From Peteryoungia wuzhouensis (GTDB lineage Bacteria; Pseudomonadota; Alphaproteobacteria; Rhizobiales; Rhizobiaceae): a DNA stretch of 64,000 nt. This document shows positions 50,507 through 61,835 of the stretch, piece after piece. Each line of letters starts with the position of its first letter. Within the stretch, counting starts at the first letter, position 1. The notes beneath the pieces were generated by a model. It ran no database searches. It saw only the letters and a list, made by a program, of their open reading frames with translations, and was not told the origin of the DNA. The position numbers and the translations under genes are program-made. The DNA is taken from NCBI RefSeq assembly GCF_003205195.1, contig NZ_QJRY01000003.1, positions 434,001-498,000 of the forward strand, in the 5' to 3' direction.

Positions 50507-51235
50507 TCAAGCCGCTTCGCGGAAGCGGTAGCCCACACCGTAGAGGGTTTCAATCATGTCGAAGTCGGTGTCGACCATTTTGAACTTCTTGCGCAAGCGC
50601 TTGATATGGCTGTCGATCGTGCGGTCGTCGACATAGACCTGCTCGTCATAGGCGGCATCCATGAGGGCGTCACGGCTTTTGACCACGCCCGGACGTTGTG
50701 CCAGCGACTGTAGAATGAGAAATTCTGTAACCGTGAGGGTGACGGCATCGCCCTTCCAGGTGCACGTGTGACGCTCCTGATCCATGACGAGTTGTCCACG
50801 CTCCAGCGTGCGAGCCTGCTGTTCGCTGCCGGGTTTTGCTGCGCCGCCGCCTGTTGCCGCCAGGTTTTCGCGGCTTGCGGCACGACGCAGAATGGCCTTC
50901 ACCCGCTCGACCAACAGGCGCTGGGAGAAGGGCTTGGTGATAAAATCGTCGGCACCCATCTTCAGGCCGAACAGTTCGTCGATTTCCTCGTCCTTGGACG
51001 TGAGGAAAATCACCGGCAGGTCGGACTTCTGGCGCAGCCTGCGCAGGAGTTCCATTCCGTCCATGCGCGGCATCTTGATGTCGAAGATTGCCAGCTGCGG
51101 GGGGCGTGCCAGCAAGCCATCCAGCGCCGAAGCGCCGTCGGTGTATGTTTCGACCTTATAGCCTTCGGCCTCAAGCGCGATCGAAACCGACGTCAGAATG
51201 TTGCGGTCGTCATCCACCAGAGCAATCGTCTGCAT
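50507..51235 (-). CDS. chvI: Response regulator ChvI
   Basis: A 242-residue OmpR-type regulator. The receiver domain starts [14 protein letters not shown] with the acidic triad at residues 8-10 and the phospho-acceptor Asp52 in [13 protein letters not shown]; the conserved Lys is in FITKPFSQ. The C-terminal winged helix has [17 protein letters not shown] and [19 protein letters not shown]. It pairs with ChvG and is divergent from pckA across a 343-base intergenic region. In-frame starts at 51250 and 51253 would add a few residues; 51235 fits homologues. Confidence 0.96.
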   Translation of the reverse strand: MQTIALVDDDRNILTSVSIALEAEGYKVETYTDGASALDGLLARPPQLAIFDIKMPRMDGMELLRRLRQKSDLPVIFLTSKDEEIDELFGLKMGADDFITKPFSQRLLVERVKAILRRAASRENLAATGGGAAKPGSEQQARTLERGQLVMDQERHTCTWKGDAVTLTVTEFLILQSLAQRPGVVKSRDALMDAAYDEQVYVDDRTIDSHIKRLRKKFKMVDTDFDMIETLYGVGYRFREAA

Positions 51236-51578
51236 AACATAGGTCTCCATCATCTCTAAGCGCTGCTCCTGGCTCTACCCCAGCCCAGCTCCGGTTCAGT
51301 GACAGCTTCATGAGTATAAAGGTGGAACAAATTGTGGCAAACGGAAACCCTCTGTCGGTGTCAGGGCCTGATGGGGTCGCTCAGGAACGGTCACCAGAAG
51401 AAAAATGTGTTGGAATAGAACGGGAACTAAACGATTTAAAAAGGCGCTTTTCGGTTTTAAATCGATTAAATAATTGATATCATTGATTTTTTTCGGTTGG
51501 CCTGCTTGCGTTGTGTCTGCAATCTATTTAAGTTTGGGCCATCGGAGAGTTGTGGCCCACACGAGAGGACGGCGCATC
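51236..51578. other. chvI-pckA divergent intergenic region
   Basis: This 343-base gene-free stretch holds the promoters of chvI (leftward) and pckA (rightward). Its right half (about 51420-51500) is markedly A+T-rich and contains an inverted repeat described separately. I see no conserved small gene or RNA structure in the rest. Confidence 0.6.
51432..51464. promoter_or_regulatory. Inverted repeat upstream of pckA (candidate operator pair)
   Basis: CGATTTAAAA (51432-51441) and TTTTAAATCG (51455-51464) are exact reverse complements, 13 bases apart. Each lies in an A+T-rich near-palindrome with a central CG (ACTAAACGATTTAAA and TTTTAAATCGATTAAA), and the two CG centres are 31 bases apart, about three helical turns. 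A central CG is typical of LacI/GalR operators; PckR of that family controls pckA in Sinorhizobium meliloti, so it is a plausible binder. Confidence 0.5.
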
Positions 51579-53189
<1,611 letters not shown>

Positions 53190-53209
53190 CAGGCGCCAGA
53201 TACTGCATG

Positions 53210-53238
53210 AAAGCCCGGCCGCGAGCCGGGCTTTTTGC
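53210..53238 (+). terminator. Intrinsic terminator of pckA
   Basis: A 10-base perfect stem (AAAGCCCGGC / GCCGGGCTTT) with loop CGCGA, ending in five T residues, 20 bases after the pckA stop. Confidence 0.9.
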
Positions 53239-53302
53239 GTTGGGCTTGCCTTTGGAAAAGACCCGGCCGATATGAGGTCCGGACACAGGAAGAACCGACG
53301 AC

Positions 53303-53737
53303 ATGGCCAGCGACCCTCTTCAGATCAACAGCCGCATCACGATCGCAGGATGGGAACTCACGGAACAATTCGTTCTGGCGGGTGGGCCCGGCGGTCAGAA
53401 TGTCAACAAGGTGTCGACCGCCGTCCAGCTGTTCTTCAACCTCATGGGCTCGCCGTCACTCAGCGACCGGGTCAAGGAGAATGCCGCGAAGCTCGCCGGC
53501 AAGCGCCTGTCGAAAGAGGGTGTCTTGATGCTGGAAGCCAGCCGCTTTCGCAGCCAGGAGCGAAACCGGGAAGACGCGCGTGAGCGGTTGAAGGAGCTGA
53601 TCCTCGAAGCGGCAAAGCCTCCACCGCCGCCGCGCAAGAAGACCAAGCCGACAAAGGGCTCCATCGAGCGGCGCTTGAAGGAGAAGTCTGGGCGGTCCGA
53701 CGTCAAGAAGATGCGGAGCAAGCCTGCGGGAGATTGA
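53303..53737 (+). CDS. arfB: Peptidyl-tRNA hydrolase ArfB (ribosome rescue)
   Basis: A 144-residue class I release-factor-like protein. The catalytic GGQ is at residues 30-32 (GGPGGQNVNKVSTAV). The C-terminal tail is rich in Lys and Arg (KKTKPTKGSIERRLKEKSG), as in ArfB/YaeJ, whose tail enters the empty mRNA channel of stalled ribosomes. It lacks the codon-recognition domains of RF1 and RF2. The next gene, alkB, starts 2 bases after its stop, so the two share a message. Confidence 0.95.
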   Translation: MASDPLQINSRITIAGWELTEQFVLAGGPGGQNVNKVSTAVQLFFNLMGSPSLSDRVKENAAKLAGKRLSKEGVLMLEASRFRSQERNREDARERLKELILEAAKPPPPPRKKTKPTKGSIERRLKEKSGRSDVKKMRSKPAGD

Positions 53738-53739
53738 TC

Positions 53740-54369
53740 ATGGCGAGTGCAGGGAAGGAACTCAGTCTGTCCCCCGGTCTGCTGTATCGTCCGGGTTTGC
53801 TCGATCGCGCGGCCCAGGAAAATTTGGTCGAACAGATCCGCGCCATCGTGGAGCGCGCGCCTCTCTATGTGCCGGTGATGCCCGGCAGCGGTCGGCCCAT
53901 GTCAGTGCGCATGACCAATTGCGGCCCGCTCGGCTGGGTAACGGACAAGGAGCGAGGCTATCGGTATCAGCCGACGCATCCGGTGACGAGAGAACCCTGG
54001 CCGCCAATCCCTGCCGTGCTGCTCGACCTCTGGCGGGAGATTGCGGGCTATGGGAAGGACCCAGAGGCATGCCTAGTCAATTTCTATGCTGACGAGGCCA
54101 AGATGGGGTTGCATCAGGACCGTGACGAGACGGACTTCTCGGCACCGGTGCTGTCTATTTCCCTGGGAAATACGTGCCTGTTTCGAATAGGTGGCCTCCT
54201 CCGGACGGACCGAACGAGATCCCTCAAGCTCGAAAGTGGCGATGTCTTTATTCTCGGCGGGGAGGGCCGTCTCTGCTTCCATGGCGTCGACCGAATTTAT
54301 CCCGGCACGTCCACGCTGCTAAAGGCGGGTGGTCGGATCAACCTCACGCTGCGCCGGGTCAATCCATAG
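53740..54369 (+). CDS. alkB: Alpha-ketoglutarate-dependent DNA dioxygenase AlkB
   Basis: A 209-residue Fe(II)/2-oxoglutarate dioxygenase that repairs 1-methyladenine and 3-methylcytosine. Iron ligands are in GLHQDRDETDF (H-x-D) and CFHGVDRI (second His); the 2-oxoglutarate arginines are in GGRINLTLRRV. The MTNCGPLGWVTDKERGYRY and VNFYADEAKMG blocks are typical of E. coli-type AlkB. The ATG at 53740 is chosen; an upstream TTG at 53734 that overlaps the arfB stop is possible. No ada gene is nearby. Confidence 0.95.
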   Translation: MASAGKELSLSPGLLYRPGLLDRAAQENLVEQIRAIVERAPLYVPVMPGSGRPMSVRMTNCGPLGWVTDKERGYRYQPTHPVTREPWPPIPAVLLDLWREIAGYGKDPEACLVNFYADEAKMGLHQDRDETDFSAPVLSISLGNTCLFRIGGLLRTDRTRSLKLESGDVFILGGEGRLCFHGVDRIYPGTSTLLKAGGRINLTLRRVNP

Positions 54370-54384
54370 CCGGCGATCTATAGC

Positions 54385-55380
54385 CTACAGTTTTCTGAGG
54401 GCGACGGTTTCGACCAGATGATTGTTACCCTTGCGCAGGATGAGATCCGCGCGTGGGCGGGTCGGCAGGATGTTTTCCCGCAGGTTCTTGAGGTTGATGT
54501 TGGCCCAGAGCCCTTCGGCGATCTCCTTGGCTTCGCCCTCGCTGATGGTTGCATAGCGATGGAAGTAGGAGTTCGGATCGCGGAAAGCGGTTTGGCGAAG
54601 CTTCATGAAGCGGTCGACATACCAGCGATGGATCGCGTTCTCTTCTGCGTCGATATAGATCGAAAAATCGAAAAAGTCGGAAACCATCGGCACGATCTTG
54701 CCGTCGGCGGGAAGGTTGCGCGACTGCAGGACATTGATGCCCTCGAAGATCAGGATGTCAGGCCGGTCGATGACGCGGTGTTCGTTCGGCAGAACATCGT
54801 AGGTCAGGTGCGAATAGCTTGGGGCCTTCACATTTGGAAGTCCCGCCTTGATGGCGGACAAAAACCGCAAGAGTGCACCGATATCGTAGCTTTCCGGAAA
54901 TCCCTTTCGATTGAGGATCCCGTTCTTGACCAGGTGGGCGTTCGGATAGAGGAAGCCGTCGGTGGTCACGAGGTCGACCTTGGGGCTTGAAGGCCAGCGG
55001 GCCAGCAACTCTTTCAAGATGCGCGCGGTCGTGGATTTTCCAACCGCAACAGAGCCAGCAATTCCGATGACGAACGGCGTCTTGAACACATCCGACATGC
55101 TGAGGAAGCGGTTGCGCTGCTCGAACAGCAACTGCGAGGATTCCACATGGGAGGACAACAGACGCGACAGCGAGAGATAGATCCGTCGGACTTCGTCCAG
55201 ATCGATCGGGTCATCGATTGATCGCAGGCGATGCACTTCGTCAGCCGTCAGCGTCAGCGGAGTGTCTGCACGAAAATGCGCCCATTCCTCGGAATCGAAG
55301 AAAAGATAGGGGGAATAGCCGTTCGCCTGAAAATGATCGAGGACGTCTGGCGTTTCGGGGTCCCGCATAGCTATTGTCAT
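54385..55380 (-). CDS. coaA: Pantothenate kinase (type I)
   Basis: A 331-residue kinase for the first step of CoA synthesis. The P-loop is [15 protein letters not shown] at about residues 104-118; the segments [22 protein letters not shown] and [21 protein letters not shown] are typical of CoaA. It begins at 55380 and overlaps the hisE stop by 4 bases, a common linkage in Rhizobiales. The dephospho-CoA kinase of the same pathway (coaE) is also in this window. Confidence 0.96.
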   Translation of the reverse strand: MTIAMRDPETPDVLDHFQANGYSPYLFFDSEEWAHFRADTPLTLTADEVHRLRSIDDPIDLDEVRRIYLSLSRLLSSHVESSQLLFEQRNRFLSMSDVFKTPFVIGIAGSVAVGKSTTARILKELLARWPSSPKVDLVTTDGFLYPNAHLVKNGILNRKGFPESYDIGALLRFLSAIKAGLPNVKAPSYSHLTYDVLPNEHRVIDRPDILIFEGINVLQSRNLPADGKIVPMVSDFFDFSIYIDAEENAIHRWYVDRFMKLRQTAFRDPNSYFHRYATISEGEAKEIAEGLWANINLKNLRENILPTRPRADLILRKGNNHLVETVALRKL

Positions 55381-55700
55381 GGATCCTGCCGACTGGCCTT
55401 TTCACTCAGGCCCGTCTGAGCGGTCCGACGCTCAAGTTCCTGCATTACGTCTTGTAGCGGTATGTCCGCAATTTTCAATACGACCATCAGGTGATAGAGC
55501 AGGTCCGCGCTCTCGTAGACGAGGTTCTCGTGGTCGTCCTTGACCGCAGCCATCACAGCCTCGATTGCCTCTTCACCCAGTTTCTTTGCGGCTTTGCTCT
55601 GGCCGCCAGCGACGAGCTTCGCCGTCCAGGATTCACTGGGGCTCGCCTGAGCGCGGCTGGCAACGATGGCTTCCAGATCGGCGAGGGTGAAATTGCTCAT
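55377..55700 (-). CDS. hisE: Phosphoribosyl-ATP pyrophosphatase
   Basis: A 107-residue enzyme for the second step of histidine synthesis. The MazG-like motif is [18 protein letters not shown] and [13 protein letters not shown], holding the metal-binding acidic residues. HisI is not fused to it and is not in the window. The start at 55700 ([10 protein letters not shown]) is chosen by homology; the frame is open further upstream inside hisF. Confidence 0.95.
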   Translation of the reverse strand: MSNFTLADLEAIVASRAQASPSESWTAKLVAGGQSKAAKKLGEEAIEAVMAAVKDDHENLVYESADLLYHLMVVLKIADIPLQDVMQELERRTAQTGLSEKASRQDP

Positions 55701-55716
55701 CACGTGTCTTTCCGCG

Positions 55717-56493
55717 TCAGTCCAGACGCATGGCAATGCCGGCAGCAGCCATATGGGCCTTTGCCTCTGCGATCGAATAGGTGCCGAAGTGGAAAATCGA
55801 GGCGGCCAAAACGGCCGTCGCATGACCGTCACGAATACCCGCGACAAGGTCATCGAGATTTCCCACACCGCCAGACGCAATGACAGGCACCCGTACGCTG
55901 TCCGCAATCGTCCGTGTCAGGCCGATGTCATAGCCGCTTTTCGTCCCGTCGCGATCCATGGAGGTTACCAGCAGCTCGCCGGCACCCCGCTCCACCATCT
56001 GGATGGCGAACTCAACCGCATCGATCCCCGTCGGCTGGCGCCCGCCATGGGTAAAAATCTCCCAGCGCGGGCTTTCGTTTTCACGTGAAACCTTCTTGGC
56101 GTCGATCGACACGACGATGCACTGGTTGCCAAATTTGTCGGCGGCCTCTGCCACGAAGTCCGGATTTTTGACGGCTGCCGAATTGATCGACACCTTGTCG
56201 GCCCCGCAGAGCAGGAGCTTGCGAATATCGGCGACCGTCCGAACACCACCCCCGACGGTCAGCGGCATGAAGCAATGATCGGCCGTCTGCGCCACGACAT
56301 CGAAGATCGTGTCACGGTTGTCAGAGGATGCCGTGATATCGAGAAAACACAGTTCGTCGGCGCCAGCGGCATCGTAGGCCTTGGCTGCTTGCACCGGGTC
56401 TCCGGCATCGATCAGATCGACGAAGTTCACGCCCTTGACGACACGGCCGTCCTTGACGTCGAGGCAGGGGATCACGCGGGCCTTGAGTGTCAT
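55717..56493 (-). CDS. hisF: Imidazole glycerol phosphate synthase, cyclase subunit HisF
   Basis: A 258-residue (beta/alpha)8 enzyme that, with HisH, makes imidazole glycerol phosphate and AICAR. The catalytic aspartates are in [12 protein letters not shown] (Asp12) and VSIDAKK (Asp131). Residues 135-139 (Val-Ser-Arg-Glu-Asn) are encoded by parS site 5. It follows hisA by 9 bases and precedes hisE by 16. Confidence 0.97.
   Translation of the reverse strand: MTLKARVIPCLDVKDGRVVKGVNFVDLIDAGDPVQAAKAYDAAGADELCFLDITASSDNRDTIFDVVAQTADHCFMPLTVGGGVRTVADIRKLLLCGADKVSINSAAVKNPDFVAEAADKFGNQCIVVSIDAKKVSRENESPRWEIFTHGGRQPTGIDAVEFAIQMVERGAGELLVTSMDRDGTKSGYDIGLTRTIADSVRVPVIASGGVGNLDDLVAGIRDGHATAVLAASIFHFGTYSIAEAKAHMAAAGIAMRLD
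56077..56092. other. parS site 5 (inside hisF)
   Basis: The plus strand reads GTTTTCACGTGAAACC. The 12-base palindrome TTTCACGTGAAA is complete; the two outer positions on one side differ from the consensus. It lies about 41.5 kb to the right of the candidate origin, far from the other four, and encodes Val-Ser-Arg-Glu-Asn of HisF. Confidence 0.8.
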
Positions 56494-56502
56494 GTTGTGT
56501 CC

Positions 56503-57237
56503 TCAGCCTTTGGCGGCTTTGATCAGGGCCAGTGCCTCTTGCGGGTCGATCCGGCCATCATAAAGCGCCCGGCCCGAAATCGCACCTTCGAGTTTTTTCG
56601 CATCTGGCTGCAGCATCCGGCGCACATCCTCGATCGAGGCCAGACCACCAGAAGCAATGACAGGAATGGAAACGGCCTCGGCCAGTTCCAGCGTCGAGGC
56701 CCAGTTGATGCCGGTCAGGATGCCGTCCCGGTCGATATCGGTATAGATGATTGCGGCAACGCCGGCACCTTCGAAGCGCTGGGCCAGCTCAATCACGCCG
56801 AGTTCTGAAGCCTCCGCCCAGCCCTCCACGGCGACCTTGCCACCCTTGGCGTCAATGCCGACGGCAACCTTGCCCGGAAAGCGCTTGCAGGCCTCAATGA
56901 CAAGGGCAGGATCACGCACGGCAATGGTTCCGAGAATCACGCGGGAAAGGCCCCGCGACAGCCAGCTCTCGATATGGTCGAGCGTGCGAATACCGCCGCC
57001 CAGCTGCACCGGATTTTTCGTCGCCTTCAGGATCGAATCAACGGCAGCACCATTGACGCTCTCTCCGGCAAAGGCACCGTTCAAATCGACCACATGCAGC
57101 CATTCGAAACCCTGCTCCTCGAAGGCGCGGGCCTGCGAAGCCGGGTCTGGATTGTAGACTGTAGCCTGCTCCATATCGCCCAGCTTGAGGCGAACGCACT
57201 GGCCGTCCTTGAGATCAATGGCTGGAAAGAGAATCAT
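56503..57237 (-). CDS. hisA: HisA: phosphoribosylformimino-5-aminoimidazole carboxamide ribotide isomerase
   Basis: A 244-residue (beta/alpha)8 isomerase of histidine synthesis, an internal-repeat relative of HisF. The N-terminal [13 protein letters not shown] and central [14 protein letters not shown] carry the catalytic aspartates, and [20 protein letters not shown] and [13 protein letters not shown] bind the two phosphates. It lies between hisH (18 bases upstream) and hisF (9 bases downstream). Confidence 0.97.
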   Translation of the reverse strand: MILFPAIDLKDGQCVRLKLGDMEQATVYNPDPASQARAFEEQGFEWLHVVDLNGAFAGESVNGAAVDSILKATKNPVQLGGGIRTLDHIESWLSRGLSRVILGTIAVRDPALVIEACKRFPGKVAVGIDAKGGKVAVEGWAEASELGVIELAQRFEGAGVAAIIYTDIDRDGILTGINWASTLELAEAVSIPVIASGGLASIEDVRRMLQPDAKKLEGAISGRALYDGRIDPQEALALIKAAKG

Positions 57238-57255
57238 GGCATAGGTCCTAGCGGC

Positions 57256-57906
57256 TCAGGGAGCCCAGGTCAGAAAGTTGGAGATCAGCTTGAGGCCAAG
57301 CGCCTGGCTTTTTTCCGGGTGGAACTGCGCCCCGACCATGGTGTCACGTCCGACAAAGGCGGTCATCGCGCCACCGTATTCCGTCGTAGCAATCACGTCC
57401 TCGAGGTTCACTGCCGCCAGGTGGTAGGAATGCACGAAATAGGCGTGCAGCCCATCAGGCCCCGTCGGAATGCCGTCGAACAGCGGGTGAGGGCGGTTCA
57501 GTGTCAGCGTGTTCCAGCCGATCTGCGGAATCTTGAGGCTGGAGTCCGAGGGCGTCATCTCAACGACATCGCCCTTGATCCAGCCAAAGCCCTCGGTGGT
57601 GGTCTTCTCCAGCCCGCGCGACGACATCAGCTGCATGCCGACGCAGATGCCGAAGAAGGGACGCCCCTTGGTCTCGACCACTTCCGTGATGGCGTCATGC
57701 ATGCCGGGAACGGCATCGAGACCGCGACGACAATCGGCATAGGCGCCGACGCCTGGCAGCACGATCCTGTCGGCTGACGCAACGCGGTCGGCCTTGTCAG
57801 TCAGTTCGATTTCAGCATCGAGGCCAGCTTCACGCGCGGCGCGCTCAAACGCCTTGGTGGCCGATCTCAGATTGCCCGATCCATAGTCGATGATGGCTAC
57901 ACGCAT
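57256..57906 (-). CDS. hisH: Imidazole glycerol phosphate synthase, glutaminase subunit HisH
   Basis: A 216-residue class I glutamine amidotransferase that feeds ammonia to HisF. The nucleophile cysteine is in [12 protein letters not shown] and the His-Glu pair in [10 protein letters not shown]; the N-terminal [13 protein letters not shown] is the oxyanion strand. The start at 57906 (MRVAIIDYG) is chosen over the in-frame upstream position 57942 by homology. It follows hisB after 83 bases that contain a strong hairpin. Confidence 0.96.
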   Translation of the reverse strand: MRVAIIDYGSGNLRSATKAFERAAREAGLDAEIELTDKADRVASADRIVLPGVGAYADCRRGLDAVPGMHDAITEVVETKGRPFFGICVGMQLMSSRGLEKTTTEGFGWIKGDVVEMTPSDSSLKIPQIGWNTLTLNRPHPLFDGIPTGPDGLHAYFVHSYHLAAVNLEDVIATTEYGGAMTAFVGRDTMVGAQFHPEKSQALGLKLISNFLTWAP

Positions 57907-57963
57907 GTTGTCCAGTCCTTTCCGCTCGACGGATGAGGTCAACGCCTCAACCGGAGCAAGGTC

Positions 57964-57987
57964 GCGCGCTCTCTTAGGAGAGCGTGC
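57964..57987 (-). repeat. Strong hairpin between hisB and hisH
   Basis: A 10-base stem (57964-57973 with 57978-57987, one G-U pair) and a 4-base loop TTAG lie just past the hisB stop. No T-run follows, so it is more likely an RNA-stability element or a partial attenuator than a full terminator. Confidence 0.55.
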
Positions 57988-57989
57988 CC

Positions 57990-58586
57990 TTAAACCAGGG
58001 TGCCCTTGGTGGAGGGAATTTGGTTTGCCTGCCGCGGATCGATTTCGGTCGCGGTGCGCAACGCACGCGCCACCGCCTTGAAACAGGTCTCAGCGATATG
58101 ATGGTTGTTGGCGCCGTAATGATTGAGCACATGCAGGGTGATCCCCGCATTCTGCGCCAGCGCCTGGAAGAATTCGCGAACCAGTTCCGTGTCGAAAGTC
58201 CCGACCTTCGGCGCGCTGAACGCCACATTCCAGACGAGGAACGGTCGGCCCGATACGTCTATGGCCGCCTTGGTCATGGTCTCGTCCATGGCCAGGTCGA
58301 TCGAGGCGTAGCGGGTAATGCCCTTGCGGTCGCCCAGCGCTTTGGAGATGGCCTGGCCAAGCGCAATGCCGGTGTCCTCCACCGTGTGGTGGTCATCGAT
58401 ATGCAGGTCGCCTTTGACGGTGATATCCATGTCGATCAGCGAATGGCGGCAGAGCTGGTCCAGCATGTGGTCGAAGAAGCCGACCCCGGTCGAAATCTTG
58501 CCCTTGCCGGTGCCGTCGATATGGACGGAAACCGAGACCGACGTTTCGTTGGTCTTGCGGGAAATCTCGCCTTTACGTTCTGCCAT
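57990..58586 (-). CDS. hisB: Imidazoleglycerol-phosphate dehydratase
   Basis: A 198-residue monofunctional dehydratase of histidine synthesis. The manganese ligands lie in [11 protein letters not shown] and [11 protein letters not shown]. The phosphatase domain of E. coli HisB is absent, as in most bacteria. The ATG at 58586 ([14 protein letters not shown]) is the family start. It is the first gene of hisB-hisH-hisA-hisF-hisE-coaA and is divergent from hslV. Confidence 0.97.
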   Translation of the reverse strand: MAERKGEISRKTNETSVSVSVHIDGTGKGKISTGVGFFDHMLDQLCRHSLIDMDITVKGDLHIDDHHTVEDTGIALGQAISKALGDRKGITRYASIDLAMDETMTKAAIDVSGRPFLVWNVAFSAPKVGTFDTELVREFFQALAQNAGITLHVLNHYGANNHHIAETCFKAVARALRTATEIDPRQANQIPSTKGTLV

Positions 58587-58786
58587 CTGGCCGCTCCATG
58601 GAAATAACGGCCCTCCCATACCAGCAGGGCGGACAAATATCCAGAAGTTACATTGCGTTGCCGCAAGGCGGATGCGGCAGCCCTGGCGCAAGATTGCAAT
58701 CGTCGAAAGCCAACTTACATAGGATCCGACAAATCGGCAGGGATCTGCCAGAACCAAGGCCCGCGAGGCGGGCGAACAGGTGACGA

Positions 58787-59314
58787 ATGACGACAATTAT
58801 TACCGTGCGCAAGGATGGCCAGGTGGTGATGGCTGGTGACGGCCAGGTGAGCCTCGGCCAGACGGTCATGAAGGGCAATGCCCGCAAGGTACGCCGCATC
58901 GGCAAGGCTGGCGATGTGATCGCCGGTTTTGCAGGTGCGACCGCCGATGCCTTCACGCTCCTTGACCGGCTTGAGAAGAAGCTGGAGCAGTATCCCGGCC
59001 AGTTGATGCGGGCTGCCGTCGAGCTCGCCAAGGATTGGCGCACCGACAAGTATCTGCGCAATCTCGAGGCTATGATGCTCGTTGCAGACAAGAGCATTAC
59101 TTTGGCGATTACCGGCAATGGCGACGTTCTCGAACCCGAGCACGGTACCATCGCAATCGGCTCCGGCGGCAACTACGCCTATGCCGCTGCAAGAGCGCTG
59201 ATGGACAGCGACCGTTCGGCCGAAGACATTGCCCGCCGCGCTTTGACCATCGCCGGTGATATCTGCGTCTACACCAACGGCAACATCGTCATTGAATCGC
59301 TCGACGCCGCCTGA
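58787..59314 (+). CDS. hslV: ATP-dependent protease subunit HslV
   Basis: A 175-residue proteasome-related threonine peptidase. The mature enzyme would begin at Thr2 after Met removal ([11 protein letters not shown]); the conserved segments [16 protein letters not shown] and [21 protein letters not shown], and [16 protein letters not shown] follow. It forms a two-ring complex with the HslU ATPase encoded next. The 200-base gap to hisB holds its promoter; no clear heat-shock promoter could be picked out by eye. Confidence 0.97.
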   Translation: MTTIITVRKDGQVVMAGDGQVSLGQTVMKGNARKVRRIGKAGDVIAGFAGATADAFTLLDRLEKKLEQYPGQLMRAAVELAKDWRTDKYLRNLEAMMLVADKSITLAITGNGDVLEPEHGTIAIGSGGNYAYAAARALMDSDRSAEDIARRALTIAGDICVYTNGNIVIESLDAA

Positions 59315-59382
59315 CCTTGGGCAGGCCGAGCGACGAAAACCCACGCGATGATCCAATCCAAGGATCATCAGGAGCAAACCAG

Positions 59383-60690
59383 ATGACCAATTTTTCCCCG
59401 CGCGAGATCGTATCCGAACTCGACCGTCACATTATCGGCCAGCACGACGCCAAGCGCGCGGTTGCGATCGCATTGCGCAATCGCTGGCGCCGGCAGCAGC
59501 TCTCGGAAGATCTCCGTGACGAGGTCATGCCGAAGAACATCCTGATGATCGGGCCGACCGGCGTCGGCAAGACCGAAATTTCCCGCCGCCTGGCAAAGCT
59601 GGCCGGCGCACCCTTCATCAAGGTGGAAGCGACGAAGTTCACCGAAGTGGGCTATGTCGGCCGCGATGTCGAGCAGATCATCCGCGATCTAGTGGAAATC
59701 GGCATTGTGCTGGTTCGCGACAAGAAACGTCAGGAAGTTCAGGCCAAGGCGCACGCCCTTGCTGAAGAGCGCGTTCTCGATGCGCTCGTTGGCGCAACGG
59801 CGTCTCCGGCCACCCGTGACAGCTTCCGCAAGAAGCTGCGCAACGGCGAACTGGATGACAAGGAAATCGATATCGAGGTGGCCGACAGCGGTTCCGGCGC
59901 GCCCGGCTTCGAAGTTCCCGGCATGCCCGGCGCCAATATCGGTATCCTCAATCTGTCCGAAATGTTCGGCAAGGCGATGGGTAACCGTACCAAGAAGGTC
60001 CGCACCACGGTCAAGGCTTCCTACGGCGATCTGATCCGCGACGAATCCGACAAGCTGATCGACAACGAGATCATTCAGCGGGAAGCGGTTCGTTCGGTCG
60101 AGAACGACGGAATCGTGTTCCTCGACGAAATCGACAAGATCGCAGCGCGCGAAGGCGCCATGGGTGCCGGGGTCTCCCGTGAGGGCGTGCAGCGCGACCT
60201 CTTGCCCCTGGTCGAAGGCACAACTGTTGCGACCAAGTATGGTCCGGTGAAGACAGACCATATCCTCTTTATCGCTTCCGGTGCCTTCCATGTGTCGAAG
60301 CCTTCGGATCTCCTGCCTGAACTGCAGGGCCGCCTGCCGATCCGCGTTGAATTGAAGCCGCTGTCCAAGGAAGATTTCCGCCGCATCCTGACGGAAACCG
60401 AGGCCAGCCTCATCCGCCAATACATTGCATTGATGAAAACCGAAGAGCTCGATCTGGAGTTCACCGAAGATGCCATCGATGCCCTGGCCGATGTCGCGGT
60501 TCGCCTCAACGAGACGGTCGAGAATATCGGCGCCCGTCGTCTTCAAACGGTCATGGAACGTGTTCTCGACGAAATCTCGTTCCACGCACCCGATCGGGGT
60601 GGCTCGGCTGTGATGATCGATTCCGCCTATGTCCAGAAACATGTCGGTGACCTCGCCAGCGACACGGACCTCAGCCGTTATATCCTGTGA
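59383..60690 (+). CDS. hslU: ATP-dependent protease ATPase subunit HslU
   Basis: A 435-residue AAA+ unfoldase that feeds HslV. Walker A is [11 protein letters not shown], Walker B is [13 protein letters not shown], and the substrate-gripping pore segment GYVGRD and the C-terminal [16 protein letters not shown] and DLSRYIL are intact. The ATG at 59383 follows AGGAG at good spacing; the frame is open from 59317. The gap to hslV is 68 bases. An imperfect hairpin follows the stop. Confidence 0.97.
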   Translation: MTNFSPREIVSELDRHIIGQHDAKRAVAIALRNRWRRQQLSEDLRDEVMPKNILMIGPTGVGKTEISRRLAKLAGAPFIKVEATKFTEVGYVGRDVEQIIRDLVEIGIVLVRDKKRQEVQAKAHALAEERVLDALVGATASPATRDSFRKKLRNGELDDKEIDIEVADSGSGAPGFEVPGMPGANIGILNLSEMFGKAMGNRTKKVRTTVKASYGDLIRDESDKLIDNEIIQREAVRSVENDGIVFLDEIDKIAAREGAMGAGVSREGVQRDLLPLVEGTTVATKYGPVKTDHILFIASGAFHVSKPSDLLPELQGRLPIRVELKPLSKEDFRRILTETEASLIRQYIALMKTEELDLEFTEDAIDALADVAVRLNETVENIGARRLQTVMERVLDEISFHAPDRGGSAVMIDSAYVQKHVGDLASDTDLSRYIL

Positions 60691-60706
60691 TCTTTGTGCA
60701 TCTATT

Positions 60707-60748
60707 GGCCGCTTTCACTCTTCCGTTGTCGACAAAGTGAGAGCGGCC
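60707..60748 (+). terminator. Imperfect hairpin after hslU
   Basis: Arms GGCCGCTTTCACT (60707-60719) and AGTGAGAGCGGCC (60736-60748) match at 12 of 13 positions with a 16-base loop. There is no T-run, so termination would have to be weak or Rho-assisted. Confidence 0.5.
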
Positions 60749-60849
60749 GAGGTCGACAATACAGTCGACACTTATGTAAGGACTGACGCTGTCGGACGGG
60801 CGAATCTGCCTATGTCGGCTCAAGGACAGGCGTCCAGGGACAGCGCATC

Positions 60850-61800
60850 GTGCTAGGCATCACCAGGATCATCATTCTTGCCCTCACTCTATTGGGTGCG
60901 GGTTTCACGGTTTCGCTAGCCGCCGACAAGGTGCCGCCAGGCAATCGGAATGTCGAGCAGCCTCCGATACCCGGCGCTTCAGTCCGCCGCACCAAGGCCG
61001 GCAAGACCAGTTTCGACCTGAAATATGAAAAGGTGCGTGATCTTCTGCGCACGGATTCTGCCCTGATGGGCAAGATCAAGAAGACGGCCGCCGCCTATGG
61101 CATCGCGCCGATTCACATGATCGGTGCCATCGTTGGAGAGCATACGTACAACGTCGACGCCTATGACAGCCTGCAAAGCTATTATGTGAAGGCTGCATCC
61201 TATGCCGGCAACAGCTTTCGCTTTGCATATAAGGACGAAGGCATCGCGACCTTTGTAAAGCGACCTGAATTTGCCGAATGTGACCAGTTCACCGACTCCT
61301 ACCGTCTGTGGACCTGCCGGGAAGATGTCTGGCAGGACCGCTTTCGCGGGAAGTCGGTGGGCGGCACCTCCTTCCCCAACAATCGGTTCAGCGCCGTTTT
61401 CTTCCAGCCTTTCTATGCCGGCCAGACGTTCGGCCTCGGGCAGATCAACCCGCTGACGGCCCTGATGTTGTCCGACCTCGTGCACGAGAAGTCCGGCTAT
61501 CCGAAGCTGGACGAAACGGATGCCGCTGGCGTTTACAAGGCCATCATGGATCCGGACATTTCGCTGGCCTACATGGCAGCCGTGATCCGCAAGTCCATCG
61601 ACGACTACAAGTCGATCGCCAATGTCGACATCTCGAGCAATCCCGGTGTGACCGCAACACTCTTCAACATCGGCGGTTCGCAGCAGCGGGCGAGGGCGCT
61701 CGCGGCACGAAAGGCGGGCGGTGCGGCCAATTGGCCGGAAGAGAACTATTATGGATGGCTCATCAATGATCGACTGGACGAGCTGGAGGGCCTGCTCTAA
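60850..61800 (+). CDS. DUF1402 family secreted protein
   Basis: A 316-residue protein with a signal peptide (MLGITRIIILALTLLGAGFT, cleavage likely after SLA near residue 24). The mature part has IAPIHMIGAIVGEHTYNVD, FFQPFYAGQTFGLGQINPL and NPGVTATLFNIGG, which resemble lytic-transglycosylase-like folds (a Glu in GAIVGEHTYN is in the expected catalytic position). The DUF1402 family is restricted mainly to Rhizobiales and has no established function. The start is a GTG at 60850. It lies in the hslU region and precedes a P450 gene. Confidence 0.85.
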   Translation: MLGITRIIILALTLLGAGFTVSLAADKVPPGNRNVEQPPIPGASVRRTKAGKTSFDLKYEKVRDLLRTDSALMGKIKKTAAAYGIAPIHMIGAIVGEHTYNVDAYDSLQSYYVKAASYAGNSFRFAYKDEGIATFVKRPEFAECDQFTDSYRLWTCREDVWQDRFRGKSVGGTSFPNNRFSAVFFQPFYAGQTFGLGQINPLTALMLSDLVHEKSGYPKLDETDAAGVYKAIMDPDISLAYMAAVIRKSIDDYKSIANVDISSNPGVTATLFNIGGSQQRARALAARKAGGAANWPEENYYGWLINDRLDELEGLL

Positions 61801-61835
61801 CTCCTGAAGGGGCCTGACGCCCTAAGGAGCGAGAC

